Positions 48,700 through 58,476 of a stretch of 64,000 nt of DNA are shown here, piece by piece; the first letter of the stretch is position 1; every line of letters begins with the position of its first letter. A program made the position numbers and the translations under genes. The notes under the pieces were generated by a model, which was not told the origin of the DNA, searched no databases, and saw only the letters and a list, made by a program, of their open reading frames with translations. This DNA is from Psychromonas sp. MME1 (GTDB lineage: Bacteria; Pseudomonadota; Gammaproteobacteria; Enterobacterales; Psychromonadaceae), in the NCBI RefSeq assembly GCF_041080865.1, contig NZ_CP160906.1, positions 1,550,001 through 1,614,000 on the forward strand, written 5' to 3'.

Positions 48700-50025
48700 C
48701 TAATCTTTCTTTTTACGACGCATTGGCGTAAAACCAATCTCCTGTGCTTCATGGAATATTTTATTAACAGCTTTTTTAACTTTTACTTTTTTCTTGGCAA
48801 CTTTATGCTTACCTTCAACCATAGCCCCTTTGTTGTCGGCGACTTTAGCCTGTACTTCTTTAATTCCCTTAAACTTAGGCTGAATACCTTCGACACAATC
48901 AAAGGTTATTATTTGCTGAACAAAAGCTTCCACTTTTTTAAAGTTTAGCCAATCTTTAGGGCCAACAATAGAAATAGCATCACCCTTTTCCCCAGCTCGA
49001 CCAGTGCGCCCGATACGGTGAATGTACTCTTCACTATGTTTGGGAATATCAAAATTAATAACATGACTGACATTAAGTAGATCTAATCCACGCGAGGCAA
49101 TATCGGTGGTGACAAGAATCGCTTTTTTACCACGCGCAAAATCATCCATTATTTGATTACGGTTGCTCTGTGTTAAATCACCGTGTAATGCACTTGCACT
49201 GTACCCTTTAGCAATCAGCGTTTCACTTAAACGTTCTGTATCACTTCGTGTTGCAGTAAAAATGATGGCCTGCTTAATTGCGGCATCATTAATAAAATGA
49301 AACAGTAATTTCTCTTTCTGATTTAAGTTATCGGCCAAATAAAATCGTTGTGTAATTTCGCTATGCTGCTGATTTTCTTCACCAACAGAGATACGCACCG
49401 GCGCTTTTAGCATATTGGCAGCAAACTCATTGACCTCGGCATGGCCAAGTGTTGCAGAAAAGAGCAGGGTTTGACGCAGACGATGGTTCGCTTCATCATT
49501 AATTGCTTTAAGCTGTTCAGCAAACCCCAAGTCGAGCATACGATCCGCTTCATCTAAGATGAGTAACTCTAATCCATGTAGATGCAAAAGCCCCTTTTTT
49601 AAATGATCAACAATACGTCCAGGTGTACCAACAACAAATTGTGGATCTTTATCTAGTTGCTTAACCTGCTCATTAAAATTCTCACCGCCTAATACCAAGG
49701 TAGATTTTAAGCTCGTATTGGCGACCAATAAGCGCAGCTGTGAATATACTTGCTTAGCCAATTCTCGGGTAGGCGTTAAAATCAAAACGCGGGGATCGCG
49801 TTTCGTTAAGGCACGTGTTTTCAAAACACGTTGCATTGCAGGCAATAGATAAGCCAATGTTTTACCTGATCCTGTTTTCGATGATGCAAGTAAGTCCTTT
49901 CCTGCAACCGCAACAGGGACTGCCTGTGCTTGAATTTTCGTAGCTTCGCTAAATCCAAGGTGAGATAACGAAATAATTAAGCGGCGATCAACCGGTAAAT
50001 CTTCAATCAGCAAAGCATGCTCCAA
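48700..50025 (-). CDS. DEAD-box RNA helicase (SrmB/RhlE-like)
   Basis: 441 residues. Q motif GFSEATKIQAQAVPVA, motif I SSKTGSGKT, motif II DEAD (LILDEADRMLDLGF), motif III SAT and motif VI HRIGRTGRAG are intact. A lysine-rich tail (KKKVKVKKAVNK) ends GFTPMRRKKKD and probably binds RNA. Members assist ribosome assembly or mRNA decay, important in the cold. I cannot assign it safely to srmB or rhlE. Confidence 0.9.
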   Translation of the reverse strand: MEHALLIEDLPVDRRLIISLSHLGFSEATKIQAQAVPVAVAGKDLLASSKTGSGKTLAYLLPAMQRVLKTRALTKRDPRVLILTPTRELAKQVYSQLRLLVANTSLKSTLVLGGENFNEQVKQLDKDPQFVVGTPGRIVDHLKKGLLHLHGLELLILDEADRMLDLGFAEQLKAINDEANHRLRQTLLFSATLGHAEVNEFAANMLKAPVRISVGEENQQHSEITQRFYLADNLNQKEKLLFHFINDAAIKQAIIFTATRSDTERLSETLIAKGYSASALHGDLTQSNRNQIMDDFARGKKAILVTTDIASRGLDLLNVSHVINFDIPKHSEEYIHRIGRTGRAGEKGDAISIVGPKDWLNFKKVEAFVQQIITFDCVEGIQPKFKGIKEVQAKVADNKGAMVEGKHKVAKKKVKVKKAVNKIFHEAQEIGFTPMRRKKKD

Positions 50026-50117
50026 AGCGATAAAATAAAATCATAGGTAAGTAGTATAACGATTAAGCAAGAAAAGAAGAAATGAAGAATGAGATAAAAA
50101 TAAAATTGTGACCATTT

Positions 50118-50155
50118 ATCCACTATCTAAATTAGATTCATGCTAGATAGTGGAT
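50118..50155. repeat. 12-bp perfect inverted repeat
   Basis: ATCCACTATCTA and TAGATAGTGGAT flank a 14-base spacer between the DUF406 gene and the DEAD-box helicase gene. There is no T run on either side, so it does not look like an ordinary terminator. A transcription-factor site or an mRNA-stabilising hairpin is possible. Confidence 0.6.
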
Positions 50156-50166
50156 AGTATTACAGA

Positions 50167-50463
50167 CTATATTGCACTCATCCCCATTTCGAAAATCAAT
50201 TTTTCAGCTGTACATTCAAAATGAAGAGTTACTTCTAGGTCAACGCTATCGGCATTTACCGTTTCTTTAGTTGTCACTTCAACACTTGCAAATCGTGCTT
50301 TAGCTGCATCGATATATTTTTGCGCAAGTTGTGCAACGGCTGCTTTATCTGCACCTGAAAAAGGTAATATCAATAGTGTATCATCTTCATGAATGACACT
50401 ACCTAACTCAACGATGGTACCACAAGCTTCACATACATCATTATTAATTTTATCTTGAGACAT
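50167..50463 (-). CDS. DUF406 (YfcZ/YiiS-like) protein
   Basis: 98 residues from the ATG at 50463, which has AGGAGG 5 bases upstream. It has an N-terminal CEACGT segment and the C-terminal HFECTAEKLIFEMGMS characteristic of the YfcZ/YiiS family. Small, soluble, function unknown. It stands downstream of glgP but is separated by a strong terminator. Confidence 0.82.
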   Translation of the reverse strand: MSQDKINNDVCEACGTIVELGSVIHEDDTLLILPFSGADKAAVAQLAQKYIDAAKARFASVEVTTKETVNADSVDLEVTLHFECTAEKLIFEMGMSAI

Positions 50464-50521
50464 CACAACCTCCTCGGTCGTATTAAAGAAAACTTGTCAC
50501 TGATTATACTGCGCTTTAAAT

Positions 50522-50553
50522 AAAAAAAAGGCGATAATTAATTATCGCCTTTT
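50522..50553 (-). terminator. Rho-independent terminator of glgP
   Basis: The perfect 20-bp palindrome GGCGATAATTAATTATCGCC (50530-50549), flanked by A and T runs, lies just after the glgP stop. The minus-strand transcript ends in a long U run. Confidence 0.9.
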
Positions 50554-50577
50554 CAGTATCATTTGTTACTTAACAGA

Positions 50578-53061
50578 TCATGCTAATGGGTACTTGTCTA
50601 AGTTCCAAATAGTAGCAGAGTAATCTTCAATTGAACGGTCAGAGTTAAATTTACCCATCGCGCCAGAGTTAAGAATCACTTTCTCAGCCCATGTTGCTTG
50701 GTCACGGTACATTACGTCAACACGTTGATGTGCAGCACAGTAAGATGCGTAATCAGCTAGACATAGATACTCATCACCACCTTCTAGTAGCGTACGCTTG
50801 ATATCTGATAGCGCACCAGGTTGACCAGGTGTGAAGAAATCAGAATCTAACCAATCAAGCACTGATTTTAGCTCTGGGTTGCTGTAGTAGTAATCAAAAG
50901 GATTATATCCTTTATCTTTCAATGCTTTCACTTCATCAACACTTAGACCGAAGATAAACATGTGCTCTGCACCAATCTCTTCTGCCATTTCGATGTTTGC
51001 GCCATCCATTGTACCAACAGTTAATGCACCATTGATTGCAAATTTCATGTTACCAGTACCTGATGCTTCTAGGCCTGCTGTAGAGATTTGCTCAGAGATA
51101 TCCGCAGCTGGGAATAATTTCTCTGCTAGTGATACACGGTAGTTTGGTAAGAATACAACTTTTAATTTACCTTTAACACGCGCGTCGTTATTCACTTTAT
51201 CTGCAATTTTGTTTAGTGCAAATATGATTTGTTTAGCCATGTAGTAACCTGGTGCTGCTTTAGCGCCAAAGATAAATACACGAGGAACCATATCGTAATC
51301 TGGGTTATCTAATAAACGTTTGTATAGAGTCAAGATATGAATCAGATTCAATTGTTGACGTTTGTACTCGTGTAGACGTTTAATTTGAATATCAAAGATT
51401 GCATCAGCAGAAACTTCAACACCCGTTAGATTTTTAATGATTCGAGCAAGTTCTAGTTTGTTATCTTTTTTGATATCCATGAAGCGTTTTTGCAAAGCTA
51501 CATCTTTTGCTTTTGGTAGTACGCCACGTAGTTTATCAAGATTAACAACCCAATCTGTACCCACTTCATCATCATATAATCCAGCTAGTTTTGGATTACA
51601 TGCTTTTAACCAACGACGTGGTGTAACACCATTTGTTACGTTAACTAATTTAGTTGGGAATAGCTCATGGTACTCTGGGAATAGATCTGTTTTTACAAGT
51701 TCAGAGTGAACCGCAGCAACACCATTTACTTTGTATGATGTAACAACACATAGGTTAGCCATACAAACTTTACGATCATGACCTTCTTCAATGATAGATA
51801 GTTTTGCTTTCTTATCATTGTCGCCAGGCCATTTTTCTTCAACTAATTCAAGGAATTGACGGTTGATTTCAAAAATAATTTCAAGGTGACGAGGTAATAC
51901 TTTTTCAAATAGGCTAACAGACCATTTTTCTAATGCTTCAGGCAATAGAGTGTGGTTTGTGTAAGCAAACACTTTTTGACAGATTGACCAAGCGAAGCTC
52001 CACTCTAAACGCTCTTCATCCACTAAAATACGCATTAATTCAGGAATTGCGATAGTTGGATGTGTATCATTTAATTGAATCGCAACTTTTTCAGGCAATT
52101 TGTTCCAATCGCTGTTGTGACGCTTGAAGCGACGTAAAATATCTTTTACTGAACATGCACAGAAGAAGTATTGTTGAACTAAACGTAACTCTTTACCTTC
52201 TTGTGTTGTGTCGTTTGGATAAAGTACTTTTGACACTGTTTCTGCTTTTGATTTTTCAGTTTGTGCATCAACATAACCACCGGCATTAAATACGTCCCAG
52301 TCAAATGCTTCATGAGCACGACTTTCCCATAAACGTAGAACGTTAACTGTTTTAGCACCGTAACCAACAATTGGCACATCCCATGGCACACCCTTAAGTT
52401 TTTGACCTGCATGCCAAACTTTATGTGAACTTCCATCTTCGTCAAATACAGTTTCAACATAACCAAATAGAGGTACTTCTTGAATTGACTCTGGACGACA
52501 AATTTCCCATGGGTTACCGTATTCGCGCCATGTATCTGGACGTTCAATTTGACGACCATCTTGGAATGATTGTGCAAACAAACCATTTTCATAATGGATA
52601 CCGTAACCAATTGCTGGGTACCCTAGCGTTGCTAGTGAATCGATAAAACAAGCAGCTAGACGACCTAAACCACCATTACCAAGAGCCATATCTGGCTCTT
52701 CATCACATACTTCGTAAATATCTTTACCAAGTGCTTTAAGTGCATCTTCTGCCACTCTAAATAATTCTAAGTTATGTAGATTATTAGAAAGTAAACGTCC
52801 CATTAAAAATTCAAGAGAAAGGTAATTTACAGAACGAACGTCTTTAGATGAATGATTTTGTTGAGTCTGTGTCAGTTTATCAAACACCATTTCATTAACG
52901 GCATGACAAGTCGCATTCCACCAAGCTTTATTATTCGCTTTTTGAGGATCTGTACCTAGACCTTTTTGTAAACGGTCAAGTATTGATTGTTGCATCTGTG
53001 CACTTGTGCATTCAGCTACGTCATTTTTACTTTTTACTGCTTGGGTCTTTTTACTAGACAT
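50578..53061 (-). CDS. glgP: Glycogen/maltodextrin phosphorylase
   Basis: 827 residues. It releases glucose-1-phosphate from alpha-1,4-glucans. Signatures are [43 protein letters not shown] and the PLP-lysine block [20 protein letters not shown]. The C-terminal half resembles both GlgP and MalP, so the natural substrate (glycogen or maltodextrin) is open. It is transcribed alone, not with glgBCA; pgm, which uses its product, is the next gene upstream on the same strand. A CRP-type site and a MalT-like box lie upstream. Confidence 0.94.
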   Translation of the reverse strand: MSSKKTQAVKSKNDVAECTSAQMQQSILDRLQKGLGTDPQKANNKAWWNATCHAVNEMVFDKLTQTQQNHSSKDVRSVNYLSLEFLMGRLLSNNLHNLELFRVAEDALKALGKDIYEVCDEEPDMALGNGGLGRLAACFIDSLATLGYPAIGYGIHYENGLFAQSFQDGRQIERPDTWREYGNPWEICRPESIQEVPLFGYVETVFDEDGSSHKVWHAGQKLKGVPWDVPIVGYGAKTVNVLRLWESRAHEAFDWDVFNAGGYVDAQTEKSKAETVSKVLYPNDTTQEGKELRLVQQYFFCACSVKDILRRFKRHNSDWNKLPEKVAIQLNDTHPTIAIPELMRILVDEERLEWSFAWSICQKVFAYTNHTLLPEALEKWSVSLFEKVLPRHLEIIFEINRQFLELVEEKWPGDNDKKAKLSIIEEGHDRKVCMANLCVVTSYKVNGVAAVHSELVKTDLFPEYHELFPTKLVNVTNGVTPRRWLKACNPKLAGLYDDEVGTDWVVNLDKLRGVLPKAKDVALQKRFMDIKKDNKLELARIIKNLTGVEVSADAIFDIQIKRLHEYKRQQLNLIHILTLYKRLLDNPDYDMVPRVFIFGAKAAPGYYMAKQIIFALNKIADKVNNDARVKGKLKVVFLPNYRVSLAEKLFPAADISEQISTAGLEASGTGNMKFAINGALTVGTMDGANIEMAEEIGAEHMFIFGLSVDEVKALKDKGYNPFDYYYSNPELKSVLDWLDSDFFTPGQPGALSDIKRTLLEGGDEYLCLADYASYCAAHQRVDVMYRDQATWAEKVILNSGAMGKFNSDRSIEDYSATIWNLDKYPLA

Positions 53062-53253
53062 AATGTACCTACGTTTGTATTAATTAATTAGTAGCAAGAG
53101 AATCATGAACTGATTACTCATTACTGTAAAATTTCGAATGATAACGTTAGTATTAAATGATACTTACCGAACTACCTTTACCATTATTCGCTTTTCAAGT
53201 AATTATTATCCTTTAAAAACAGGTATAACAATAATGAAACAGCCCCCCTTAGT

Positions 53254-53263
53254 CCTCCTCCTT
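53254..53263 (-). promoter_or_regulatory. MalT-like box
   Basis: The minus strand reads AAGGAGGAGG, agreeing with the MalT consensus GGGGAKGAGG at 8 of 10 positions, including the GGAKGA core. It lies about 195 bases before glgP. MalT activates maltodextrin phosphorylase genes in enterics and vibrios. Confidence 0.35.
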
Positions 53264-53395
53264 TTTTCTACGCCCCCCCTACTAGTTAACTATTTTTTTA
53301 AGCGATTTTCGACTCAAGTGTAGGTAATTACTATGTTTACTCGTACTCATGTCACAATTAAAACAACATTAATAGAAAGGTATTTATTAGCAAGT

Positions 53396-53411
53396 AGTGA
53401 TGGAGATCACA
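53396..53411. promoter_or_regulatory. CRP-like site upstream of glgP
   Basis: AGTGA-TGGAGA-TCACA matches the CRP consensus TGTGA-N6-TCACA at all but the first base. It lies about 335 bases before the glgP start codon, so the glgP leader may be long. Confidence 0.55.
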
Positions 53412-53480
53412 TTCAGTGATTGGAAAATATAATAAAAAAATAAGGGGAATAAGGCTTCTAATACCTAAATGCGCTAACTA

Positions 53481-53506
53481 AGCCTCCCCTTTTAAGAGGG
53501 GAAGCT
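53481..53506 (-). terminator. Terminator of pgm
   Basis: On the minus strand AGCTTCCCCT-CTTAAA-AGGGGAGGCT forms a 10-bp stem with one G-U pair, followed by the weakly T-rich TTAGTTAG. It begins 15 bases after the pgm stop. Confidence 0.65.
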
Positions 53507-53521
53507 CAATTTTACGGCAAA

Positions 53522-55174
53522 TTACAAACCTGCTTTTGCAAATGCTTGCGCAACAATTTCTTGCGCTTCTTTTTGAATTAACGCGATATGTTCTTCACCT
53601 AAAAAGGATTCAGAGTATATTTTGTAGATGTTTTCTGTACCAGAAGGACGAGCTGCAAACCAACCATTTTCAGTGGTCACTTTAAGACCACCAATAGCCG
53701 CTCCGTTTCCTGGCGCATGGGTTAATTTAGCGGTGATTTTTTCACCCGCTAAGGTTTCCGCTTCAACTAGATCGGGAGTTAGATTTGCCAATACCGCTTT
53801 TTGCTCTGGTGAAGCAGGTGCATCAAAACGGGTATAAACTGGCGCACCAAATTTTTCCGCAAATTCCGCATAATGTTCACCAGGATCGCGACCGGTTACG
53901 GCGATTATTTCAGCGGCTAATAACGCCAAAATAATACCATCTTTATCGGTACTCCATACACCACCATCTTTACGCAAAAATGATGCTCCAGCACTCTCTT
54001 CACCACCAAAACCAAAGGAGCCGTCAAATAAACCATCAACAAACCATTTAAAGCCAACGGGTACTTCAGACATCTCACGGCCTAACTGACCAACAACGCG
54101 ATCAATCATTGAGCTAGATACCAATGTTTTACCTACTTTGGCATTCGCAGACCACTCAGGGCGATGAGTAAATAGATAATTAATTGCTACCGCTAAGTAA
54201 TGGTTTGGATTTAGTAATCCATGACTCTTCGTTACAATACCATGACGGTCATAATCAGGATCATTGGCAATAGCAACATCAAATCTATCTTTTAATTTGA
54301 TCAGCCCAGCCATCGCATAGGGAGATGAACAATCCATACGGATCTTGCCATCTTTGTCTAGCGTCATAAATGAGAAAGTAGGATCAATTCGATCGTTAAC
54401 GACTTCAATGTTTAAGCCGTAAGTTTTTGCGATAACAGGCCAGTATGCAGCACCAGATCCACCTAATGTATCCACGCCAATTTTCAATCCTGCTTTAGCT
54501 ATCGCATCAAGATTTAATACATTTTTTAAATCATCGACATAGGGTTGAATATAATCATATTCTTCAACAAAATCAGAGGCCATTGCTTCGGCAAAGTCTT
54601 CTTGTAAAATATCATCATAATTGTCATTAAGAATTTCATTGGCGCGATCTTGAATGATTTTTGTCACATCGCTGTCAGCTGGCCCGCCATTAGGTGGGTT
54701 ATATTTAAAACCACCATCTTCTGGTGGATTATGTGATGGTGTAATAACAATACCATCTGCTAAGTTATCTGGATGCGCTTTATTATGTTGCAAAATAGCA
54801 TGAGAAATAACGGGAGTTGGTGTATACCCACCACCGGCTTGCACAACAACTTTAATGCCGTTGGCAACTAAAACTTGTACTGCTGAGGCAAATGCAGGTT
54901 CAGATAATGCGTGTGTATCCTTACCAATGAACATTGGTCCTGTATAGCCTTTCTCTTTACGATATTCGGCCAATGCTTGGCTAATTGCTAAAATATGCAA
55001 TTCAGTAAAAGCATTTTTAAATGAACTACCGCGATGCCCTGAAGTACCAAAAGCAACTTGCTCACTTGCCACGGTAACATCAGGAAGATTGATATAATAA
55101 GCTGAAACTAGCTTTGGAATATCGACTAAATCGCTTGCTTGTGCGTGCAGGCCTGCACGTGGATGAATTGCCAT
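53522..55174 (-). CDS. pgm: Phosphoglucomutase (alpha-D-glucose type)
   Basis: 550 residues. It interconverts glucose-1- and glucose-6-phosphate, linking glycogen breakdown to glycolysis. Blocks: FGTSGHRGS, active serine in [12 protein letters not shown], metal loop DPDYDRHGI, sugar loop [10 protein letters not shown] and phosphate loop [12 protein letters not shown]. It lies 30 bases downstream of seqA, as in E. coli. Confidence 0.97.
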   Translation of the reverse strand: MAIHPRAGLHAQASDLVDIPKLVSAYYINLPDVTVASEQVAFGTSGHRGSSFKNAFTELHILAISQALAEYRKEKGYTGPMFIGKDTHALSEPAFASAVQVLVANGIKVVVQAGGGYTPTPVISHAILQHNKAHPDNLADGIVITPSHNPPEDGGFKYNPPNGGPADSDVTKIIQDRANEILNDNYDDILQEDFAEAMASDFVEEYDYIQPYVDDLKNVLNLDAIAKAGLKIGVDTLGGSGAAYWPVIAKTYGLNIEVVNDRIDPTFSFMTLDKDGKIRMDCSSPYAMAGLIKLKDRFDVAIANDPDYDRHGIVTKSHGLLNPNHYLAVAINYLFTHRPEWSANAKVGKTLVSSSMIDRVVGQLGREMSEVPVGFKWFVDGLFDGSFGFGGEESAGASFLRKDGGVWSTDKDGIILALLAAEIIAVTGRDPGEHYAEFAEKFGAPVYTRFDAPASPEQKAVLANLTPDLVEAETLAGEKITAKLTHAPGNGAAIGGLKVTTENGWFAARPSGTENIYKIYSESFLGEEHIALIQKEAQEIVAQAFAKAGL

Positions 55175-55204
55175 AATATCACTACCTCAAAGTATAAATA
55201 AAAA

Positions 55205-55807
55205 TTAAATTTCGTCTTGGATACGCGCAATTAAATCTGGATCATAGTCCATCGCGCTCATCATCTGCGTTAAAATAATACGTTTTCTGCCAGTATTAGC
55301 ATTAGTAACCACCCAAAAAGGGGTAAAAGGAATATCCCTCGGTTTGCTTGCTACCAACAATGCAACCTCCTCTTCATTGTCAGAAGCTAATAATGCTTCT
55401 AAATTTTGCCCTAAGTAGTCTCGAGAACGTCCCTTTACCACTTTTGCCGCTTCAACAAAAGCACTCGTTTTTTCATAGTACATCGCCGTCAGCAGCATCT
55501 TAAATTTATTCGTGACAATAGCTTCATTTTGAAAAGAAGCGTGTCCCATTAGCGCCTCAACACCATGTGCGAGTGCGTCAGGTAATGAGGGTTCAGCGGC
55601 AGGACAAATAATTTCGTCGCTAGGCTCACTGATTGTTGTATCAGGATTATCAATTGCAACTTCATGATGCTCTACCATATCAGTCTTAGCTGCAGGTGCA
55701 GGTATTGAAAGTAAACGACGCAAAATTTGTGAGGGTGTTTCACCAAACGCTTCTATATTAGTTAGAATATATCTGTAAAGGTCATCTTCAATTTCAATTA
55801 CTTTCAT
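55205..55807 (-). CDS. seqA: Replication initiation regulator SeqA
   Basis: 200 residues, slightly longer than E. coli SeqA (181) through a longer linker. The N-terminal oligomerisation region reads MKVIEIEDDLYRYILTNI, then GETPSQILRRLL. The C-terminal hemimethylated-GATC-binding domain contains FTPFWVVTNANTGRKR. It sequesters newly replicated origins. It is divergent from ybfF with a 125-bp gap and probably co-transcribed with pgm. Confidence 0.95.
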   Translation of the reverse strand: MKVIEIEDDLYRYILTNIEAFGETPSQILRRLLSIPAPAAKTDMVEHHEVAIDNPDTTISEPSDEIICPAAEPSLPDALAHGVEALMGHASFQNEAIVTNKFKMLLTAMYYEKTSAFVEAAKVVKGRSRDYLGQNLEALLASDNEEEVALLVASKPRDIPFTPFWVVTNANTGRKRIILTQMMSAMDYDPDLIARIQDEI

Positions 55808-55932
55808 TTATTCCCCGCTCAATATTGTAAAAAAACGCCAGCTAATGTGACATATATGTTAAACTTAGCGCTATTATCTAGATATATCTTAAATATTTTT
55901 ATATTTTATATTTTCACTTAAAATAGATTCTT

Positions 55933-56718
55933 ATGCTACTTAATTACCTACTAAAACCGCAAGCTTTAAATGAAACAGATCAAAAACATGGTAATATTTT
56001 TATATTACATGGTTTATTTGGCAGCTTATCCAACTTATCCCCCTTGGCAAAATCATTAGCTAGCAGACAACAAACTATCTGTGTTGATTTACGTAATCAT
56101 GGCAATAGCCAACACAGTAAAATAATGACCTATGACGCAATGGCCAATGATATATTTACGCTCGCAGATCATCTTGATATAGAGCATTTTTCCATCATAG
56201 GGCATTCCATGGGAGGGAAAGTTGCCATGAGTTGTGCACTGCAACAACCACAACGAGTCAATAAATTAGTTATCGCTGATATTGCCCCTGTTAGCTATGA
56301 CAATAAGCACAGCAGCGTTTTTGCAGGATTAAATGCCATCCGTAATTGCAAAATAGAAAATAAGCAAGAGGCAGATATAATATTAAGTCAATACGTGAAA
56401 GAAGCCGGAGTTCGCCAATTTTTGCTAAAATCATTACGCCTAAAAAACAACCAGTACGATTTTCAATTCAACCTTGATGCACTCTCGCGAAATTATGACC
56501 ATATCTGCAGCTGGCCAGAATACAGCAGCGCTTTTGTTAATCAGACACTATTTATTAAAGGAGCTAATTCCGATTATATTAATACTCAATCACAACCTGT
56601 TATTCAGCGTTTATTCCCTAATGCATCTGGAAAAATAATCGAAAATACAGGACATTGGCTACATGCAGAAAAACCAGACATTTTTAATCGTTTGGTTGGG
56701 AAATTTTTTAGTGTATAA
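55933..56718 (+). CDS. ybfF: Alpha/beta-hydrolase, YbfF-type esterase
   Basis: 261 residues. The oxyanion region FILHGLFGSLSNL, the nucleophile elbow IGHSMGGKVAM (Ser) and the late GHWLHAEKP (His) are present. E. coli YbfF hydrolyses acyl-CoA and palmitoyl esters in vitro; the in vivo role is unknown. Divergent from seqA, as in E. coli. Confidence 0.9.
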   Translation: MLLNYLLKPQALNETDQKHGNIFILHGLFGSLSNLSPLAKSLASRQQTICVDLRNHGNSQHSKIMTYDAMANDIFTLADHLDIEHFSIIGHSMGGKVAMSCALQQPQRVNKLVIADIAPVSYDNKHSSVFAGLNAIRNCKIENKQEADIILSQYVKEAGVRQFLLKSLRLKNNQYDFQFNLDALSRNYDHICSWPEYSSAFVNQTLFIKGANSDYINTQSQPVIQRLFPNASGKIIENTGHWLHAEKPDIFNRLVGKFFSV

Positions 56719-56832
56719 GCTCCCCCGTTCTCAAAACGCACAAGTAGCTGTATTAGATTTTTTAAGGTAAATGCGAGTGGCTTGCATTTAACCTTTATGC
56801 TATATTTCTCTTTTTTTAATGACCCCTAATCT

Positions 56833-57054
56833 ATGTTACAAGAATATACAGAACAAATAGAGGTGGTTGGACTTTATGGTTTTTACCTCGCACTCTTTTT
56901 ATTGATAGGTTTTTCAATTCAAGATGTATTAAAACGTGGTAATGTACCTAAATATGGTCGCAATGTTGTCTGGGCCGTACTATTTTTTGGCTGTACGGGC
57001 TTTATCGCCAAAGCAATTATTGAAATAATATGGAACACCGCTGGTATTAAATAG
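56833..57054 (+). CDS. DUF2788 small membrane protein
   Basis: 73 residues with two predicted helices (about 12-28 and 45-63) joined by DVLKRGNVPKYGRN. I associate it with DUF2788, found beside ybfE in vibrios and relatives. Function unknown. It precedes ybfE by 33 bases. Confidence 0.72.
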   Translation: MLQEYTEQIEVVGLYGFYLALFLLIGFSIQDVLKRGNVPKYGRNVVWAVLFFGCTGFIAKAIIEIIWNTAGIK

Positions 57055-57087
57055 AAAAAATCACAATAAACCCTTTTAGGTGAAAAA

Positions 57088-57360
57088 ATGGCAAAAGAAT
57101 CATTTGATCGTATTACCCACGATCTTTTTGCTGATGAGGTACGTATTGGAAGACCTAAAAGCAATCCGCACTCTCGGCAAATACAGCTTAGAATTAATAA
57201 GCAAAAACAAGTACAACGAGATAAGCTAAAAGGCTTAAAGCGTATTGAACTAAAAGTTGATAAGCAGTTATTTGAACAATTAAATGCGCTATCGAAAAAA
57301 CAGAACATTAGCCGTGCTGAACTCATTAATCAGTTACTGCATGCACAAGTAAATAAATAA
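57088..57360 (+). CDS. ybfE: YbfE-like ribbon-helix-helix protein
   Basis: 90 residues, highly basic. The C-terminal half (RIELKVDKQLFEQLNALSKK then ISRAELINQLL) has the ribbon-helix-helix pattern of small DNA-binding proteins. The N-terminus reads DRITHDLFADEVRIGRPKSN, as in YbfE. E. coli ybfE is a LexA-regulated gene, but I see no LexA box here. It lies 15 bases before fldA. Confidence 0.85.
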   Translation: MAKESFDRITHDLFADEVRIGRPKSNPHSRQIQLRINKQKQVQRDKLKGLKRIELKVDKQLFEQLNALSKKQNISRAELINQLLHAQVNK

Positions 57361-57375
57361 ATACAAGGTATATAT

Positions 57376-57903
57376 ATGTCAAGCGTAGGTATTTTTTTTG
57401 GTAGTGATACAGGCAATACAGAAGCAGTTGCGAATATGCTACAAAAAGAGTTAGGGAAGCACTTAGTCGAAGTTAAAGATATCGCGAAAAGTAGCAAAGA
57501 AGATATTGCAGAATTTAGCTTATTACTATTTGGAATCCCAACCTGGTATTACGGTGAAGCACAATGTGACTGGGATGACTTTTTTCCAGACCTAGAAGAT
57601 ATTGATTTTACAGATAAATTAGTCGCCATTTTTGGTTGTGGCGATCAAGAAGACTATGCTGAATATTTCCTTGATGCGATGGGACAACTTGGCTCTATTG
57701 TTGAAAGCAAAGGTGCCATTATAGTCGGTCATTGGCCAACAGATGGATACGATTTTGAAGCATCAAAAGCATTGGTTGATGATAATCACTTTATCGGTTT
57801 AGGTATTGATGAAGATCGCCAACCAGAATTAACGGCTTCACGTGTACAAACATGGGCAAAACAAATTTATAACGAAATGTGTTTAGCAGAGTTAGCTGAT
57901 TAA
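57376..57903 (+). CDS. fldA: Flavodoxin
   Basis: 175 residues, a long-chain flavodoxin. The FMN phosphate loop is GSDTGNTEAVA. The aromatic flank of the flavin sits in TWYYGEAQCDWDDF, with the second loop FGCGDQEDYAEYF. It donates electrons to radical-SAM and biosynthetic enzymes. It lies between ybfE and fur, as in E. coli. Confidence 0.96.
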   Translation: MSSVGIFFGSDTGNTEAVANMLQKELGKHLVEVKDIAKSSKEDIAEFSLLLFGIPTWYYGEAQCDWDDFFPDLEDIDFTDKLVAIFGCGDQEDYAEYFLDAMGQLGSIVESKGAIIVGHWPTDGYDFEASKALVDDNHFIGLGIDEDRQPELTASRVQTWAKQIYNEMCLAELAD

Positions 57904-57933
57904 ATATAAATAGACAAACGTTGAGAAATAATT

Positions 57934-58410
57934 ATGCCTTTCAATAATGATGCAAAAGAAGCAATCAAAAAAGAAGCATTAAAAAAAATAATTAAAAATG
58001 CCGGATTAAAGGCAACAGCCCAACGTGTAAAAATATTAGGTTTACTGCAACTAGAAGATAACCAACATATCAGTGCAGAGGATCTCTATAAAAAGTTACT
58101 TGAAGGTCAGGATGATAACGTTTCAGGTAGTGTTGGCGTTGCAACAGTTTACCGGGTATTAAATCAATTTGATGAAGCAGGTCTTCTCACTCGACACCAT
58201 TTTGAAGGTGGAAAATCACTGTTTGAATTAGCCAACCAACACCATCATGATCATCTTATTTGCTTGAAATGTGGTGAAGTAATTGAATTTACAGATGATT
58301 CTATAGAAAAGCTACAACATAAAATTGCCCAACAACATGGCATAAAGCTTTCAAGCCATAGCCTCTATTTATACGGTGAACCTATTGATGGCGTTTGTAA
58401 CCACAAATAA
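57934..58410 (+). CDS. fur: Ferric uptake regulator Fur
   Basis: 158 residues. The winged-helix DNA-binding part contains GLKATAQRVKILGLLQ and VGVATVYRVLNQFDEAGLL. The metal sites lie in HHHDHLICLKCGEVIEF. The C-terminus is short with a single late cysteine (GVCNHK). It has an N-terminal extension of about 10 residues, rich in lysine. Directly after fldA (30 bases). Confidence 0.96.
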   Translation: MPFNNDAKEAIKKEALKKIIKNAGLKATAQRVKILGLLQLEDNQHISAEDLYKKLLEGQDDNVSGSVGVATVYRVLNQFDEAGLLTRHHFEGGKSLFELANQHHHDHLICLKCGEVIEFTDDSIEKLQHKIAQQHGIKLSSHSLYLYGEPIDGVCNHK

Positions 58411-58465
58411 CCGATCATAAATTTATCGGTTAGTAAGCGCAATATCTTCAAGCATTTACTAACCG
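58409..58465. terminator. Overlapping hairpins at the fur/argA convergence
   Basis: Hairpin A pairs AACCGAT with ATCGGTT (58409-58431). Hairpin B pairs CGGTTAGTAA with TTACTAACCG (58427-58465). They share 58427-58431, so only one can form fully at a time. T runs are weak. They probably serve as the terminator zone of both convergent genes. Confidence 0.5.
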
Positions 58466-58476
58466 TTCATAAAGCC

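Larger units (their letters stand above)
53062..53521 (-). promoter_or_regulatory. glgP upstream region
   Basis: 460 bases between pgm and glgP with no gene I would call. It contains a strong CRP-like site (53396-53411), a MalT-like box (53254-53263), and runs of six C (53243-53248) and seven C (53273-53279) that are unusual in this AT-rich DNA. The pgm terminator lies at its far end. Confidence 0.6.

Noticed and set aside
53138-53323. 61-residue plus-strand frame between glgP and pgm
   Set aside because: It lies in non-coding DNA but has no ribosome site, spans the C-runs of the glgP upstream region and has an unlikely composition. More probably chance.
56919-57326. 135-residue minus-strand frame across the DUF2788 and ybfE genes
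   Set aside because: Overlaps two better-supported genes on the opposite strand and has a serine/cysteine/phenylalanine-rich, shadow-like composition.
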